From Planctomycetaceae bacterium (GTDB lineage: Bacteria; Planctomycetota; Planctomycetia; Pirellulales; Pirellulaceae): a DNA stretch of 64,000 nucleotides. Positions 25,933 to 34,751 of the stretch are shown here, piece after piece. The DNA lies in assembly GCA_020638995.1 (NCBI GenBank), contig JACKHM010000001.1, positions 2,232,001 through 2,296,000 of the forward strand, read 5' to 3'. Both the position numbers and the translations under genes were made by a program. The first letter of the stretch is position 1, and each line of letters opens with the position of its first letter. The notes under the pieces are model-generated. The model saw only the letters and a program-made list of their open reading frames with translations. It ran no database searches and was not told the DNA's origin.

Positions 25933-28900
25933 TCAACGTACCGTGACAAAGTCGTTGTGCAAAAGCAGGACGTGGACAAGGTTTTCGCGGGCACGTAATT
26001 GCGAGTTGTTTGAGGGCGGTCGCTTCGCCGTGCCCCCTGCGGCGAATGACTCGACGATTTCGCCCCCGAATCCTTCGGCTTGTCTTTCAAGAAACTCCTG
26101 ACAACGCCGAGCCTCCATTTCAGTCGGTGAACGCGAGAGGATCGTCTCGAATGCCGCCGCGATGAAGTCGTTGTCCCGCGCATGGAGTTGACCGGCGATA
26201 ATCCTCGCTCGATCGGTCGTCAATCCGCTGTTCATCATCGCCAAGGACTGATGCGGTACCACGCTGTCTTTCCGCCGATAGCACGAATTTGGATCGGCCA
26301 CATCGAACACTTCCAACAGGGGCATCTTTTCGTTGGGCGTGTTGCGGAAATACATGCTGCGGCGCTGTACGATCTCGCCTTCGGTTTCAGGGATTTCCGG
26401 TCCGCCAAGTTGCAGGTTGAGGTCGTTAGCCAGATACAGCGTGCTATCTCGTACCACTTCCGCTTCCATGCGGCGCGGGTTCATTCGCCACAAGAACTTG
26501 TTGTCGGGATCTTTGGCAAGTGCCGACTCGAGGCCGGTGGCTTGCGATGACGCGCGATAAGTACTCGACAACACGATCTGTCGATGCAGTGGTTTCATAT
26601 TCCAATGATTCGCAATCAACTCGGTCGCCAGCCAATCGAGAAGCTCCGGATGTGTCGGTCGTCGCCCGTTCAGACCGAAGTTCTCGGGACTTGCGACGAG
26701 CGGCTGGCCGAAGTGGCGGCCCCACAGATGATTCACCGCCACACGCGCCGTTCGCGGATTGGCGGCGTTGGCAATCCACTCCGCGAGTGCCGCGCGACGG
26801 CCTGTGCTCGTTTTCGGGTATTGAATGCCGAGGGGCGTGAAGGTGTTCGAGATTGTCTCCGTCGCCTTTCTCGCAGCGGCCAGCTTTGCTTCCGCATCTG
26901 CGATTTTATTATCGGAGGTATCGGGTACCGCGTTATCTTTGACCCTGGCGAGCTCGATTTCAGCTTCGGCTATTGCGACTTGCTGCTCGGCGCGGCTGGC
27001 TTGGAATGCGAGCTCTTCAGCTCGATCGGTGTCCTTGCCCAGATGCACCGCCATCGAAGCGGCCACACGACTTTTTACGGACTCGTGACGCACCCGCGCA
27101 AGTTCGATCTCGGCTTTCGCTAAAGCCAGTGCGCGTTCTGCGTCGTTGACTCGCTGCTGTAATGTTTCGACGGACTCGACATCTTCTGCGATTGTCAGTT
27201 CGAGAAACTCGGCGGACCCTTGATGTACCCACAGGGCGAACTTGCCGTCCTGCCGAGCGACCGGCAAGTCGTAGTCCAACTTGCGTTCGCCATTCAAGTG
27301 GATCGTCAGCCGCGAACCTCGCACCTCAACTTCAAGCAGCGCCTCTTCGCCTACTTTCAACTCGGTATAAACGATGCCGGCTTGCGGATAAAGTTGCTTG
27401 CCGCCGACGCGATGGAACGCTTGAACACTTTGTCGCTTGTCGTTCGTGCTGGTGTAAACGTCTTGCGAGTTGCCTTGATCTTGATAGTCGAAGCTCAGGC
27501 CGATCGAGCGATAGCTGCCGGGTTCGAGTGGTCGATAACGTAGCCGAACCTTGAAGTCGCGAGGATGATTCTGCTTGGAGACGATCGTCGCGAATCCCGT
27601 CACTGCCGTCTCGAGCAGCTTGTTGTCTTCGTAGACCCAGGTTCCACTGACGGTCCTCCATACTTCCGGTTGGTCTTTTGCGAAGTCATCGTGCAGAAAG
27701 ACTTGAGGCTCGGGAGAAGATGTACTTTCAACGCGACTCGCTCTGGCGAGCTTATCACGAACGGCTGTAAGCTTCGCCTCGGCTTCCCGACACTTCTGCT
27801 CGGCGTCGACGACCTCACGACGAGCTTTCTCGATCAAAGTCTCGCGTACGCCCTCTCTCAAGATGGGATACCAGGCTTGAGGAGGCAAATCGATAGGAAG
27901 AATCTGAAGTTCATCGCCTCCCAGAGCGGCGGGCACTCCAGGTGTCAGCGATTCCGTCTTGTCCGGGTGGCGATTATCGCCGCGCTCGAATCGATAGGTA
28001 GGCGCGTCTGTATCCTTGTCGTAGACAAGAGCAATTCCGTCCGTGAGCACGTCGCCAAGCGTTGCATCCTTCTGCATCGCCGTGAGCGCCGTGATCGGAT
28101 CTGTGCGGACTTGATGCGGTTCAAAGAAGGCGCGGAACCGGTAGTACTCTTTCTGACTAATCGGATCAAACTTGTGATCGTGGCAGCGACAGCATCGCAA
28201 GGTGAGCCCGAGAAAAGCTTCGCTTGTGCGTTCGACAGTTTCGAACAGCCACACGTCGCGATCAAACTTGTACCAGTTGCGTCCGAGATATCCGGTAGCC
28301 GGGACCACGGTCGCGTCGTCGCCTGCGATCTCGTCAGCCGCCAACATTTCGCAGATCATTTGATCGTAGCCTTTGTCATCGTTCAGCGACGAAATGATCC
28401 AGTCACGCCATCGCCAAATATGGCGTTGGCTATAGCGAATTTCGTTGATCCCGCGACTGCCGTACCAATCGCTGTACCGCCAAACGTCCATCCAATGCCG
28501 GCCCCAGCGCTCTCCATACTGCGGTCGAGACAACAGATCGTCGACAATTGCTTCGTACGCCGTGACGGACGGATCGGAAAGAAACGCATGCAACTCGGCC
28601 CGCGTCGGCGGCAACCCAATCAAGTCGATGAACGCTCGCCGCAACCAAACCGACTTCGATGCTTCGTCGGCATGTGGCAAATGTTCGCGCTCTCTGGCGG
28701 CTGCAACAAACCGGTCGATCTGTGTTCGACACCACTGACGTTCGGTAACTTCAGGCACCACCGGCCGCACGATCGGTTGGTACGACCACCAGGATTTGGG
28801 TTCCGCTTGGGGTTGTTCATCGGGCGGAGCGACAGCACCTTCTGCGATCCATTGGCGGACAAGTCCAATCTCCTCCTGCGCGAGCGGAGTTCCCTCGTTC

Positions 28901-29172
28901 GCAGGCGGCATTCGATAGCCCGCCTCGCCCGTGAGCACATCAATCAACAGGCTATCATTCGGGTTCCCGGGTGAAACGGGCGATCCCGAGTCGCCGCCCA
29001 GCTTGAGCCCCGCCGCTGTATCCAATCGCAAGTTGGCCTGTTGCTTGAACGCACCGTGGCAGGCGTAGCACTTATGTTCGAGGAGCGGTTTTACATCGCG
29101 GAGATAGTCGCTTGACAATGCGGGCGCCGCTGTGATTAGGAGGACGACGACGTAAGCAGCGGCGAGCTTCAT
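25933..29172 (-). CDS. Planctomycete cytochrome-like DUF1549/DUF1553 protein with LamG-like insert
   Basis: A 1079-residue exported protein; the ATG at 29172 begins a clear signal peptide (MKLAAAYVVVLLITAAPALSS), while the frame extends upstream to 29403 without coding character. Order: PSCyt1 heme-like domain with CYACH (about residue 35), DUF1549 (about 130-350, with GERWGRHWMDVWRYSDWYG), a region with a concanavalin/LamG-like fold look (about 490-640, including VYEDNKLLETAVTG and YRSIGLSFDYQDQGNSQDVYTS) flanked by charged coiled-coil stretches (EVVDAEQKCREAEAKL; AEAEIELARVK), then DUF1553 (about 800-1060, with NHLWGRHFGQPL). It forms a pair with the DUF1501 gene downstream. Function is unproven; polysaccharide-linked oxidation or degradation is a common proposal. 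Confidence 0.9.
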   Translation of the reverse strand: MKLAAAYVVVLLITAAPALSSDYLRDVKPLLEHKCYACHGAFKQQANLRLDTAAGLKLGGDSGSPVSPGNPNDSLLIDVLTGEAGYRMPPANEGTPLAQEEIGLVRQWIAEGAVAPPDEQPQAEPKSWWSYQPIVRPVVPEVTERQWCRTQIDRFVAAAREREHLPHADEASKSVWLRRAFIDLIGLPPTRAELHAFLSDPSVTAYEAIVDDLLSRPQYGERWGRHWMDVWRYSDWYGSRGINEIRYSQRHIWRWRDWIISSLNDDKGYDQMICEMLAADEIAGDDATVVPATGYLGRNWYKFDRDVWLFETVERTSEAFLGLTLRCCRCHDHKFDPISQKEYYRFRAFFEPHQVRTDPITALTAMQKDATLGDVLTDGIALVYDKDTDAPTYRFERGDNRHPDKTESLTPGVPAALGGDELQILPIDLPPQAWYPILREGVRETLIEKARREVVDAEQKCREAEAKLTAVRDKLARASRVESTSSPEPQVFLHDDFAKDQPEVWRTVSGTWVYEDNKLLETAVTGFATIVSKQNHPRDFKVRLRYRPLEPGSYRSIGLSFDYQDQGNSQDVYTSTNDKRQSVQAFHRVGGKQLYPQAGIVYTELKVGEEALLEVEVRGSRLTIHLNGERKLDYDLPVARQDGKFALWVHQGSAEFLELTIAEDVESVETLQQRVNDAERALALAKAEIELARVRHESVKSRVAASMAVHLGKDTDRAEELAFQASRAEQQVAIAEAEIELARVKDNAVPDTSDNKIADAEAKLAAARKATETISNTFTPLGIQYPKTSTGRRAALAEWIANAANPRTARVAVNHLWGRHFGQPLVASPENFGLNGRRPTHPELLDWLATELIANHWNMKPLHRQIVLSSTYRASSQATGLESALAKDPDNKFLWRMNPRRMEAEVVRDSTLYLANDLNLQLGGPEIPETEGEIVQRRSMYFRNTPNEKMPLLEVFDVADPNSCYRRKDSVVPHQSLAMMNSGLTTDRARIIAGQLHARDNDFIAAAFETILSRSPTEMEARRCQEFLERQAEGFGGEIVESFAAGGTAKRPPSNNSQLRARENLVHVLLLHNDFVTVR

Positions 29173-29329
29173 GGGTTTGCGTCGAGGTGGGTCGCGACAA
29201 AAGGCAAAAGGTGTCGGCGGGTTGCGAGTGCATTGTATCGCCTCCATTCTAAAGTGACACCTCAAGGGCCACCAGCAAGATTCGAGCCACTCGCGGTGAA
29301 AATGCAATCGACTGAGGCGTCGGACGCAC

Positions 29330-30451
29330 TCACCCGCCGGCGGACTTTTCACCTTCAGAAGCCGTCGGCTGTCCCGTGACGTAGACGACGCGGTATGTGG
29401 CAACGAGCAGCGTCAAAACCGTGATCGGGATTACGAACACGAGCATCACTCCACCCAGAGTGCGGTGGAACTCGTGTTGCATTGCCTCGAGAACGATGTA
29501 AGCCGTATACGCCAAGTAGTAAAAGAAGAATAAACCGCCTTCCCAACGTGAAATGAGGTGCCCGGTAAAGAATATTGGCAGACATGCCGCAGCGACGGCA
29601 ATCATCACGGGAATATCAAATCGGATTGCAGCTTGAGCGACGTGCAGTCCTTCGGGCGCGATCAGGCTCGACAAGCCCAGCACGCACAGGATGTTAAACA
29701 GATTGCTGCCGACCACATTCCCCACGGCGATGTCACGCTCGCCTCGCATCGCGGCAATTACCGAGGTGACCACTTCCGGCAACGAGGTTCCTAGAGCAAC
29801 GATCGTCAGCCCAATTATCAATTCGCTGACTCCCAACATGGTCGCAATGACGACAGCGCCGCCAACCAGTTCGTGGGCACCGACTCCCAGAAGTACGAGG
29901 CCCACACAAATCAATCCGAGATTGGCAGCCACGTTTCGGAAATTTGTGGACTTTGGGACATCGGGAGTATCGCTGTTGTTTGAAGCCTGGCCTTCGCGGC
30001 GACTTTGTCGAATCGACCACGTCACATACGCCAATAGACAGCCGAAGAGTATTAGTCCGTCGAGTCGACCGAGTCTTCCATCCCAGCCTAAAACAAGCAG
30101 CATCACCGATGCGGCAATCATCAACGGGACATCCCAGCGAATCAGCTGTCGCGACACGATGAGCGGGGCGATTAGCGCAGAGAGACCCAGTACGAATAGC
30201 ACGTTGAAGATGTTGCTTCCGACCGCGTTTCCGATTGCCAGATCCGTCTTGCCGACGAATGCCGCCTGAAGACTCACGGCCAGTTCGGGCGCACTCGTAC
30301 CGAAGGCGACGACGGTCAGCCCAATCACAAGGGGTGAAATCCGTACGACTGCCGCCAACAAAGAAGATCCGCGCACAAGCAACTCTCCGCCGGCGACCAA
30401 AGCGAGCAGCCCCAACACGATCTGGACGATGGCGATACTTACATCATTCAT
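29330..30451 (-). CDS. Calcium/sodium antiporter (CaCA family)
   Basis: About 373 residues from the ATG at 30451 (MNDVSIAIVQIVLG). An integral membrane exchanger with the two inverted alpha-repeats of the family: VVAFGTSAPELAVS...IGNAVGSNIFNVLFVLG in the first half and IVALGTSLPEVVTS...VGNVVGSNLFNILCVLG in the second, each holding the acidic cation-binding residue (Glu in GTSxPE). It resembles E. coli YrbG. It extrudes Ca2+ in exchange for Na+. It ends 157 bp upstream of the DUF1549/1553 start; separate transcription is likely. Confidence 0.92.
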   Translation of the reverse strand: MNDVSIAIVQIVLGLLALVAGGELLVRGSSLLAAVVRISPLVIGLTVVAFGTSAPELAVSLQAAFVGKTDLAIGNAVGSNIFNVLFVLGLSALIAPLIVSRQLIRWDVPLMIAASVMLLVLGWDGRLGRLDGLILFGCLLAYVTWSIRQSRREGQASNNSDTPDVPKSTNFRNVAANLGLICVGLVLLGVGAHELVGGAVVIATMLGVSELIIGLTIVALGTSLPEVVTSVIAAMRGERDIAVGNVVGSNLFNILCVLGLSSLIAPEGLHVAQAAIRFDIPVMIAVAAACLPIFFTGHLISRWEGGLFFFYYLAYTAYIVLEAMQHEFHRTLGGVMLVFVIPITVLTLLVATYRVVYVTGQPTASEGEKSAGG

Positions 30452-30776
30452 GGCTTTTCTCACGAACAACCGAGTCGGGTGTGGCCTTTGATTACCTACG
30501 GCGGCGCCGCGCGTGGATAACGACTGCCCCGTCCGTCCTATGGCGCTCGGAGGCTGATTCGGAACTTACGCAAACTTGCGACGGTATTGGCTAGGGACGG
30601 AACACGGATCACAGACAGGCATTGTCTCTTGTGGCGAATCCTCGACAAGGGCCCCGATTTTTCACCCTGCAGTTTCTTACAGCATTCTGGACTTTCGGGC
30701 ACGACTTCTCAACACAGGTACCGCGTGACGCCCAGGTCCGCTTCCATCGGAGCCCGTGGCCAGCAACACTGGATGC
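30452..30776. other. Intergenic region holding the left IS terminus
   Basis: Between the exchanger gene start and the transposase there is no convincing gene. It contains the left terminal repeat of the insertion sequence at 30664-30692; the bases before that are the exchanger promoter region. Confidence 0.5.
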
Positions 30777-32268
30777 ATGACCAACAATGCCCCGACGCTG
30801 CATCGCTACGACCATCGGCTCAAGCATCTCGTCCAAACAACAGGCGACGTCGCAATCGCCACCGAGCATGGCGTACCTGCTTCAACCGCGCGTGGCTGGC
30901 GCACGCAGTCGCAAACTGAAGTCGTCTCGCTCGAATTGTTTGATCTCAACACGACGCAGCTACAGCACGAGGTCGTCAAGCTTCGCCGGCGAATCGCCAC
31001 ACTCACCAGCCTCCTGCGTCTGGTGATCGTAGTGTTCCAGGTCTCTGGGTTTTCCTTGGCCCGATCCCGCATCAGTGATGGTAGCGACAAGAAGCGATTG
31101 ATCCGGGCAATCCAGCGGACACGTTCTCATGTTCCACTTCGCACCACACTCCGGGCGCTCGGCCTGTCCCGTGGCCGCTACCACGAATGGAACAACAGCG
31201 AACGATGCGAACTCGAGGACCGCTCCTCCTGCCCGAAGACGTTGCCACATCAACTCAACAAGACGAAGTGAACGCGATTCGCGACATGGTGACGTCCTCG
31301 CAATTCCGCCACGTACCAACATCTGGTCTGGCACGGCTCGCTCAGCGGCTGGGCAGAGTATTCGCTTCTTCCGCGACCTGGCATCGACTGGTCCGACTCC
31401 ACAAGTGGCGTCGCTGCCGTCAGCGAGTACATCCCGCCAAACCCAAAATCGGCATTCGAGCCACGTGTGCCAACGAGATCTGGCATGTGGACACAACGAT
31501 GATTCGCTTGCTGGACGGAAGTCGAGCCTATCTGCATGCGGTCATCGACAACTTCTCCCGTCGCATTCTGGCCTGGAATGTTGCCGGTTCGTTTCAACCA
31601 GCCATCACAGCCCAACTCTTGAGGTCAGCGTCCGAATCGATGACTGAATCTGACAAACCAGCCGTCCTCGTCGATGGCGGCGTCGAGAACTTTAATGCTG
31701 CCGTGGACGAGGTCGTCGAATCCGGGATCCTGAAAAGAATACTTGCGCAAACCGAGATCACCTACTCCAACTCGTTGATCGAATCCTGGTGGCGTGTGTT
31801 GAAGCATCAGTGGCTCTATCTGAACACACTCGACAGCGTCTCCACCATCAGAAAGCTCGTGGCCTTCTACGTCGAGCAGCACAACAGTCATCTGCCGCAC
31901 TCGGCCTTCCAAGGCCAGACTCCGGATGAAACGTACTTCGCGACTGGCGATCATATTCCGAAGCAAATCCAGGCAGCGAAGATCACAGCTCGCGAGGCCC
32001 GCATGAAGTCCAACCGGTCACAGAAGTGTCAGGCCTGCGAGGAACCGGTCGCCATCACTTGCGGATGAGCGACATCACAGTCCTGCATTCAACCCAAGCT
32101 GGCCGCAGCCGGCCCGCTGTCGAGGTGGTGGCATACTTGGAAGCCCTACTCGGAGTCCATCCCACGTCGCCCCGCTGCACATCGAGATCGCTCGGCCTCA
32201 GCGCACTCCGAACCACATGACGGCAACTCGCGCTTGAATGTCCAGAATGCTGTGAGAAACTGCAGGGT
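30664..32268 (+). mobile_element. Insertion sequence with 29-bp terminal inverted repeats
   Basis: Bases 30664-30692 (beginning ACCCTGCAGTTTCT and ending GCATTCTGGAC) match the reverse complement of 32240-32268 with one difference in 29. The two arms enclose a single transposase gene on the plus strand, giving an element of about 1,605 bp. No obvious target-site duplication is visible beside the arms. The transposase is a DDE (rve) enzyme of the IS3/IS481 type. With the frameshift in its gene, this copy is probably not autonomous. Confidence 0.75.
30777..32068 (+). pseudogene. DDE (integrase-core) transposase, frameshifted
   Basis: Two overlapping frames together make one transposase. The first (from ATG 30777, stop at 31269-31271) gives a helix-turn-helix-type N-terminus ending HQLNKTK. 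The second frame, open through the same region and continuing to 32068, carries DEVNAIRDMVTSSQFRHVPTSG and the catalytic core: WHVDTTMIRLLDG (first Asp), VLVDGGVENFN (second Asp), SNSLIESWWRVLKHQ (Glu). The text matches across the two frames near 31250-31265, as if one base had been lost. No slippery heptamer is seen there, so mutation is more likely than programmed frameshifting. The gene lies inside 29-bp terminal inverted repeats. Confidence 0.7.
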
Positions 32269-32676
32269 TGCAACTCAAAAACCCACATATGTGCCGGAGA
32301 AGATCTTACCCCTCCTGTGAACTACTCGAACCCGTTATCGGTGCAGTTTACAGGCGATTCAGACACTATGGGGGGTGTGCGGGACAACCTTTATGTCAAA
32401 TCGTGACAAACTTTGTGTCCGAAATGACAAGCTTTATGTCAAAAACCAGATATGGTGTTTGACACAAAGGTTGTCCGTCCGGTCGCCGCAGCATAACGAG
32501 TTACGAACGTCTCGGACACAAACCTTGTCACGTTTGAGACACAAAGGTTGGCCAGCGGGCGACGTTGAGACACAAAGGTTGGCACGTGTGCGTCTAGCGC
32601 ACCATTTGCTGCGCGACCAGTACGATACCACGAGCACAGTTACTGTGAATATCTGCAATATGCCCGAATGTAACCC
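32069..32676. other. Gene-free stretch: IS right end and dyad array
   Basis: No convincing coding sequence. It holds the tail and right terminal repeat of the insertion sequence (32240-32268) and the seven-dyad array (32383-32583), followed by ~90 bp without visible signals before the unknown operon. Confidence 0.6.
32383..32583. repeat. Inverted cluster of seven GACA-N7-TGTC dyads
   Basis: Seven 15-bp sites read GACA-N7-TGTC or close to it. Three on the left carry a CTTT core (32383-32397 GACAACCTTTATGTC, 32405-32419, 32426-32440), spaced 21-22 bp. Four on the right carry the reverse AAAG-type core (32461-32475 GACACAAAGGTTGTC, 32515-32529, 32538-32552, 32569-32583); the last two have TTGGC instead of TTGTC. 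The two groups face each other about a 20-bp centre that is itself a near-perfect dyad. Helically phased, mirror-image sites like these are typical of transposase-binding ends (IS21, Tn7 and Tn5053 types) or of operator clusters. No matching transposase gene is in the window. Confidence 0.7.
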
Positions 32677-33558
32677 TCAGCAAAACGCTTGCAACCGGCG
32701 TTCTTCGACAAAGTGGTCGACAATTGGCGGTGGGGCTCGTGTGTATCTTCGACTCCGAACAATGGGTATCAACTTCTCAGTTCTTCGCTTTGGTCTCGTC
32801 CGGATCCTGGCTTTACCCGTTGAGCATCCGCCAGTTGCTGCACCAAGTCGTGGTTGAGCCGCGCAAAACGGTCGAACTGCCGGTTGATCTTGAGGTATGC
32901 TTCGATTGAAGGGAGCAACTTGCTGAACTTGTCGAGTGGGTCCTCGGCGTTCGCCAGCGCTTCTTCTAGCGCGGAGTGCAGGTGATTTCCCAACGACAGC
33001 AACTGGCTCGACTGCACACCGATGGCGCCCTGCAGCGGATCCGCCATCTTCAGGGCTCGACGCAACAGCTTCTCCACATTCCGGCGTTGGAGTTCCACTA
33101 CGTTGGGTTGCGTTACTGCGCCCTCCGGTGCTCGCGCGCCTGTGCGAGCTGCTTTCTTGATTGGCTTCGTCATGTGCATCGTCTCTAACCTCCGTGTCGG
33201 CCACCACACGCGCTCGAATGCGGCGTGGTGAAAATCCATGAAATCGAATACCCCATACTCGTAACAGTGGCTCAAGTTCCCTTTTCGTTGACCGCAACAG
33301 CTTAATTGCATCGCGGGTTAACCGCGCGATCACCCGGTCCCGGCGCCGCTCTTGCTGGAGAGACGTCAATTCTGCGCGGATCCGCTCGGCTGTCTCCGAG
33401 GTGCTTCCGAGATACCGCACTCGCTGAACTCCACCAAGGCGAAAACGCAACTTGAAATACTGAGACTCCCCCCTCTGCTCGACTGAGACGAACCCCTGCT
33501 GTCTCAGCGCGACGAGCTCTTCTTCAGTCAGTCGTAGATCGCGTATTTCCTGAATCAC
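32677..33558 (-). CDS. Hypothetical protein; C-terminal half doubtful (possible frameshift)
   Basis: Starts 4 bp after the stop of the preceding gene. The first ~120 residues look real: LRLTEEELVALRQQGFVSVEQRGESQYFKLRFR, then a helical basic stretch (AELTSLQQERRRDRVIARLTRDAIKLL) and a GIRFHGFSPRRIRAR end. After that the frame becomes Arg/Ser/Pro-rich and runs antagonistically over the well-started 136-residue gene, so it is probably not translated as such. In a third frame a TAG sits near 33191, just ahead of the next ribosome-binding site. The simplest reading is an original product of about 123 residues, with a small indel near its end. Family not recognised. Confidence 0.45.
   Translation of the reverse strand: MIQEIRDLRLTEEELVALRQQGFVSVEQRGESQYFKLRFRLGGVQRVRYLGSTSETAERIRAELTSLQQERRRDRVIARLTRDAIKLLRSTKRELEPLLRVWGIRFHGFSPRRIRARVVADTEVRDDAHDEANQESSSHRRASTGGRSNATQRSGTPTPECGEAVASSPEDGGSAAGRHRCAVEPVAVVGKSPALRARRSAGERRGPTRQVQQVAPFNRSIPQDQPAVRPFCAAQPRLGAATGGCSTGKARIRTRPKRRTEKLIPIVRSRRYTRAPPPIVDHFVEERRLQAFC
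32769..33179 (-). CDS. Hypothetical small helical protein (last gene of unknown operon)
   Basis: A 136-residue protein with a strong start: GGAGG lies nine bases upstream of the ATG at 33179. The N-terminal ~20 residues are basic and alanine-rich (KPIKKAARTGARAP); the rest is a plausible helical bundle (VELQRRNVEKLLRRALKMADPLQ, HLHSALEEALANAEDPLDKFSKLLPSIEAYLKINRQFDRF). No known motif. The acidic, amphipathic middle suggests a protein- or DNA-complex component rather than an enzyme. It overlaps, in another frame, the dubious 3' half of the gene upstream. Confidence 0.6.
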   Translation of the reverse strand: MHMTKPIKKAARTGARAPEGAVTQPNVVELQRRNVEKLLRRALKMADPLQGAIGVQSSQLLSLGNHLHSALEEALANAEDPLDKFSKLLPSIEAYLKINRQFDRFARLNHDLVQQLADAQRVKPGSGRDQSEELRS

Positions 33559-33562
33559 CTTG

Positions 33563-34750
33563 TCACTTCTTCTTCTGTTTCAGTGCGTTCATGATGGCCA
33601 CGAATCGGCCAGATAATTCCAATTGCGTTCGCAACCTTCGTTCAAATTGGGCCGAATTGTCGCCGCTGCTTGCGAGCGTGTCCGGCATAAGTTGGAAGAA
33701 CATCCGACTGATGTCCGCCGCCATGACTGTAAGATTACGGCGATACGGGTCTGCCGTCGCGAGCGCGTAGTCCAGCATTGGTTCAACAAGCTCCCGGTTC
33801 ACAGCTGCCTCGTATATCTTCTGGGCTTCGTGGGGTGTGTATAACGACTGCCCGTCTTCCGAGGCCTTACGAATTTCACGCAGTGCGTCTACAACGTCCG
33901 TTAGCTCGCTCCCTCCATCTGCCATGCCCGTTAGCGATCTGCAAGTGTCATGGATGCTCAAAATGAAAGTGTCTCGGACGTGACAGAATTCGTTGCGATC
34001 CAGAAAAAAGCGTGCGCGCTTAAGGTCGGACTCGATCGGAATCCAGATACCGACATCTTGAAGGTCATACTGCAAACTCTGCTCAACAGACAGTAGTTCT
34101 CGCGCTAACTCGGACAATCCTGCCGGCGCGATCAGTTCCATCGAACGAACATTCCACCCAACCAGAACCAGCCGCAACCGATCTTCCGATGAACTGTCGG
34201 AACCCCGGTCGGGCATATCCGTCCGCCATCCAAATCGATTTGACATTTCCTCAAGCTGCGAGAGTGATGCACCGGACAATCCCGCGGCAGTTGACGCGGG
34301 CATGCCCAGCGCTCGAAGGATCGCCGCGTCCCAAATTTCTGTCGCTACGAGAAGCAATCGCTCCGAAGCCTTCAGATGTTCTCGAATCTGGTAATCGTCA
34401 AGCGAGTCCAACAAGGGCAGGCCGCGGTAAGTCAAATTCCCTCGGCCTCCTACGATCTCGTAGGGGCGTTGCCGTTGTGCGGCTCGCAATACTATTTGCG
34501 GGCCTTGATTGATGAGTCTTCTGGCTATCGCCACTTCGCCATTGCGTCGTCTTAGCAGGCCGCTCTGGATCAAATCTGCCTCGTCCCATTCCTCGCGCAG
34601 GGACGCAACAATGCGCTCGGCATTCGAGAGCGCGCAGAGCGTTTGCTTTCTGCAACGCAGCCGGTCCCAAGGTGGTGCGAATCGGACTGGCTCGCAGTGC
34701 GCCGCGAACCGGTTCAATATCCGCCTAGTCGATTCCCATTGTGCGCTCAT
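33563..34750 (-). CDS. Hypothetical protein of unknown operon
   Basis: A 395-residue soluble protein from the ATG at 34750, which begins one base after the stop of the upstream gene. Mostly helical. Recognisable only as blocks: RLRCRKQTLCALSNAERIVASLREEW near residues 25-50, a basic RRRNGEVAIARRLI segment, GGRGNLTYRGLPLLDSLDDYQIREHL near 110, then LLLVATEIWDAAILRALGMPAST, and a long C-terminal helical region. No enzyme motif seen. The context (mobile-element zone, repressor-controlled operon) suggests a phage- or island-type function. It is tightly coupled to the genes on either side. Confidence 0.55.
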   Translation of the reverse strand: MSAQWESTRRILNRFAAHCEPVRFAPPWDRLRCRKQTLCALSNAERIVASLREEWDEADLIQSGLLRRRNGEVAIARRLINQGPQIVLRAAQRQRPYEIVGGRGNLTYRGLPLLDSLDDYQIREHLKASERLLLVATEIWDAAILRALGMPASTAAGLSGASLSQLEEMSNRFGWRTDMPDRGSDSSSEDRLRLVLVGWNVRSMELIAPAGLSELARELLSVEQSLQYDLQDVGIWIPIESDLKRARFFLDRNEFCHVRDTFILSIHDTCRSLTGMADGGSELTDVVDALREIRKASEDGQSLYTPHEAQKIYEAAVNRELVEPMLDYALATADPYRRNLTVMAADISRMFFQLMPDTLASSGDNSAQFERRLRTQLELSGRFVAIMNALKQKKK

Positions 34751-34751
34751 T

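Noticed and set aside
25905..26183. N-terminal extension of the DUF1501 gene
   Set aside because: It overlaps the preceding gene by ~250 bp, is Arg/Ser-rich, and the Tat signal starts properly at 25904.
31240..31275. Programmed -1 frameshift in the insertion sequence transposase
   Set aside because: No slippery heptamer or downstream stem was seen, and related transposases of this type, as I know them, are single-frame; mutation is the simpler explanation.
32376..32590. A CRISPR-associated transposon (CAST)
   Set aside because: The end-like sites resemble those of Tn7-like elements, but no tnsB/tnsC/tniQ, Cas gene or CRISPR array is in the window; only the DNA sites can be claimed.
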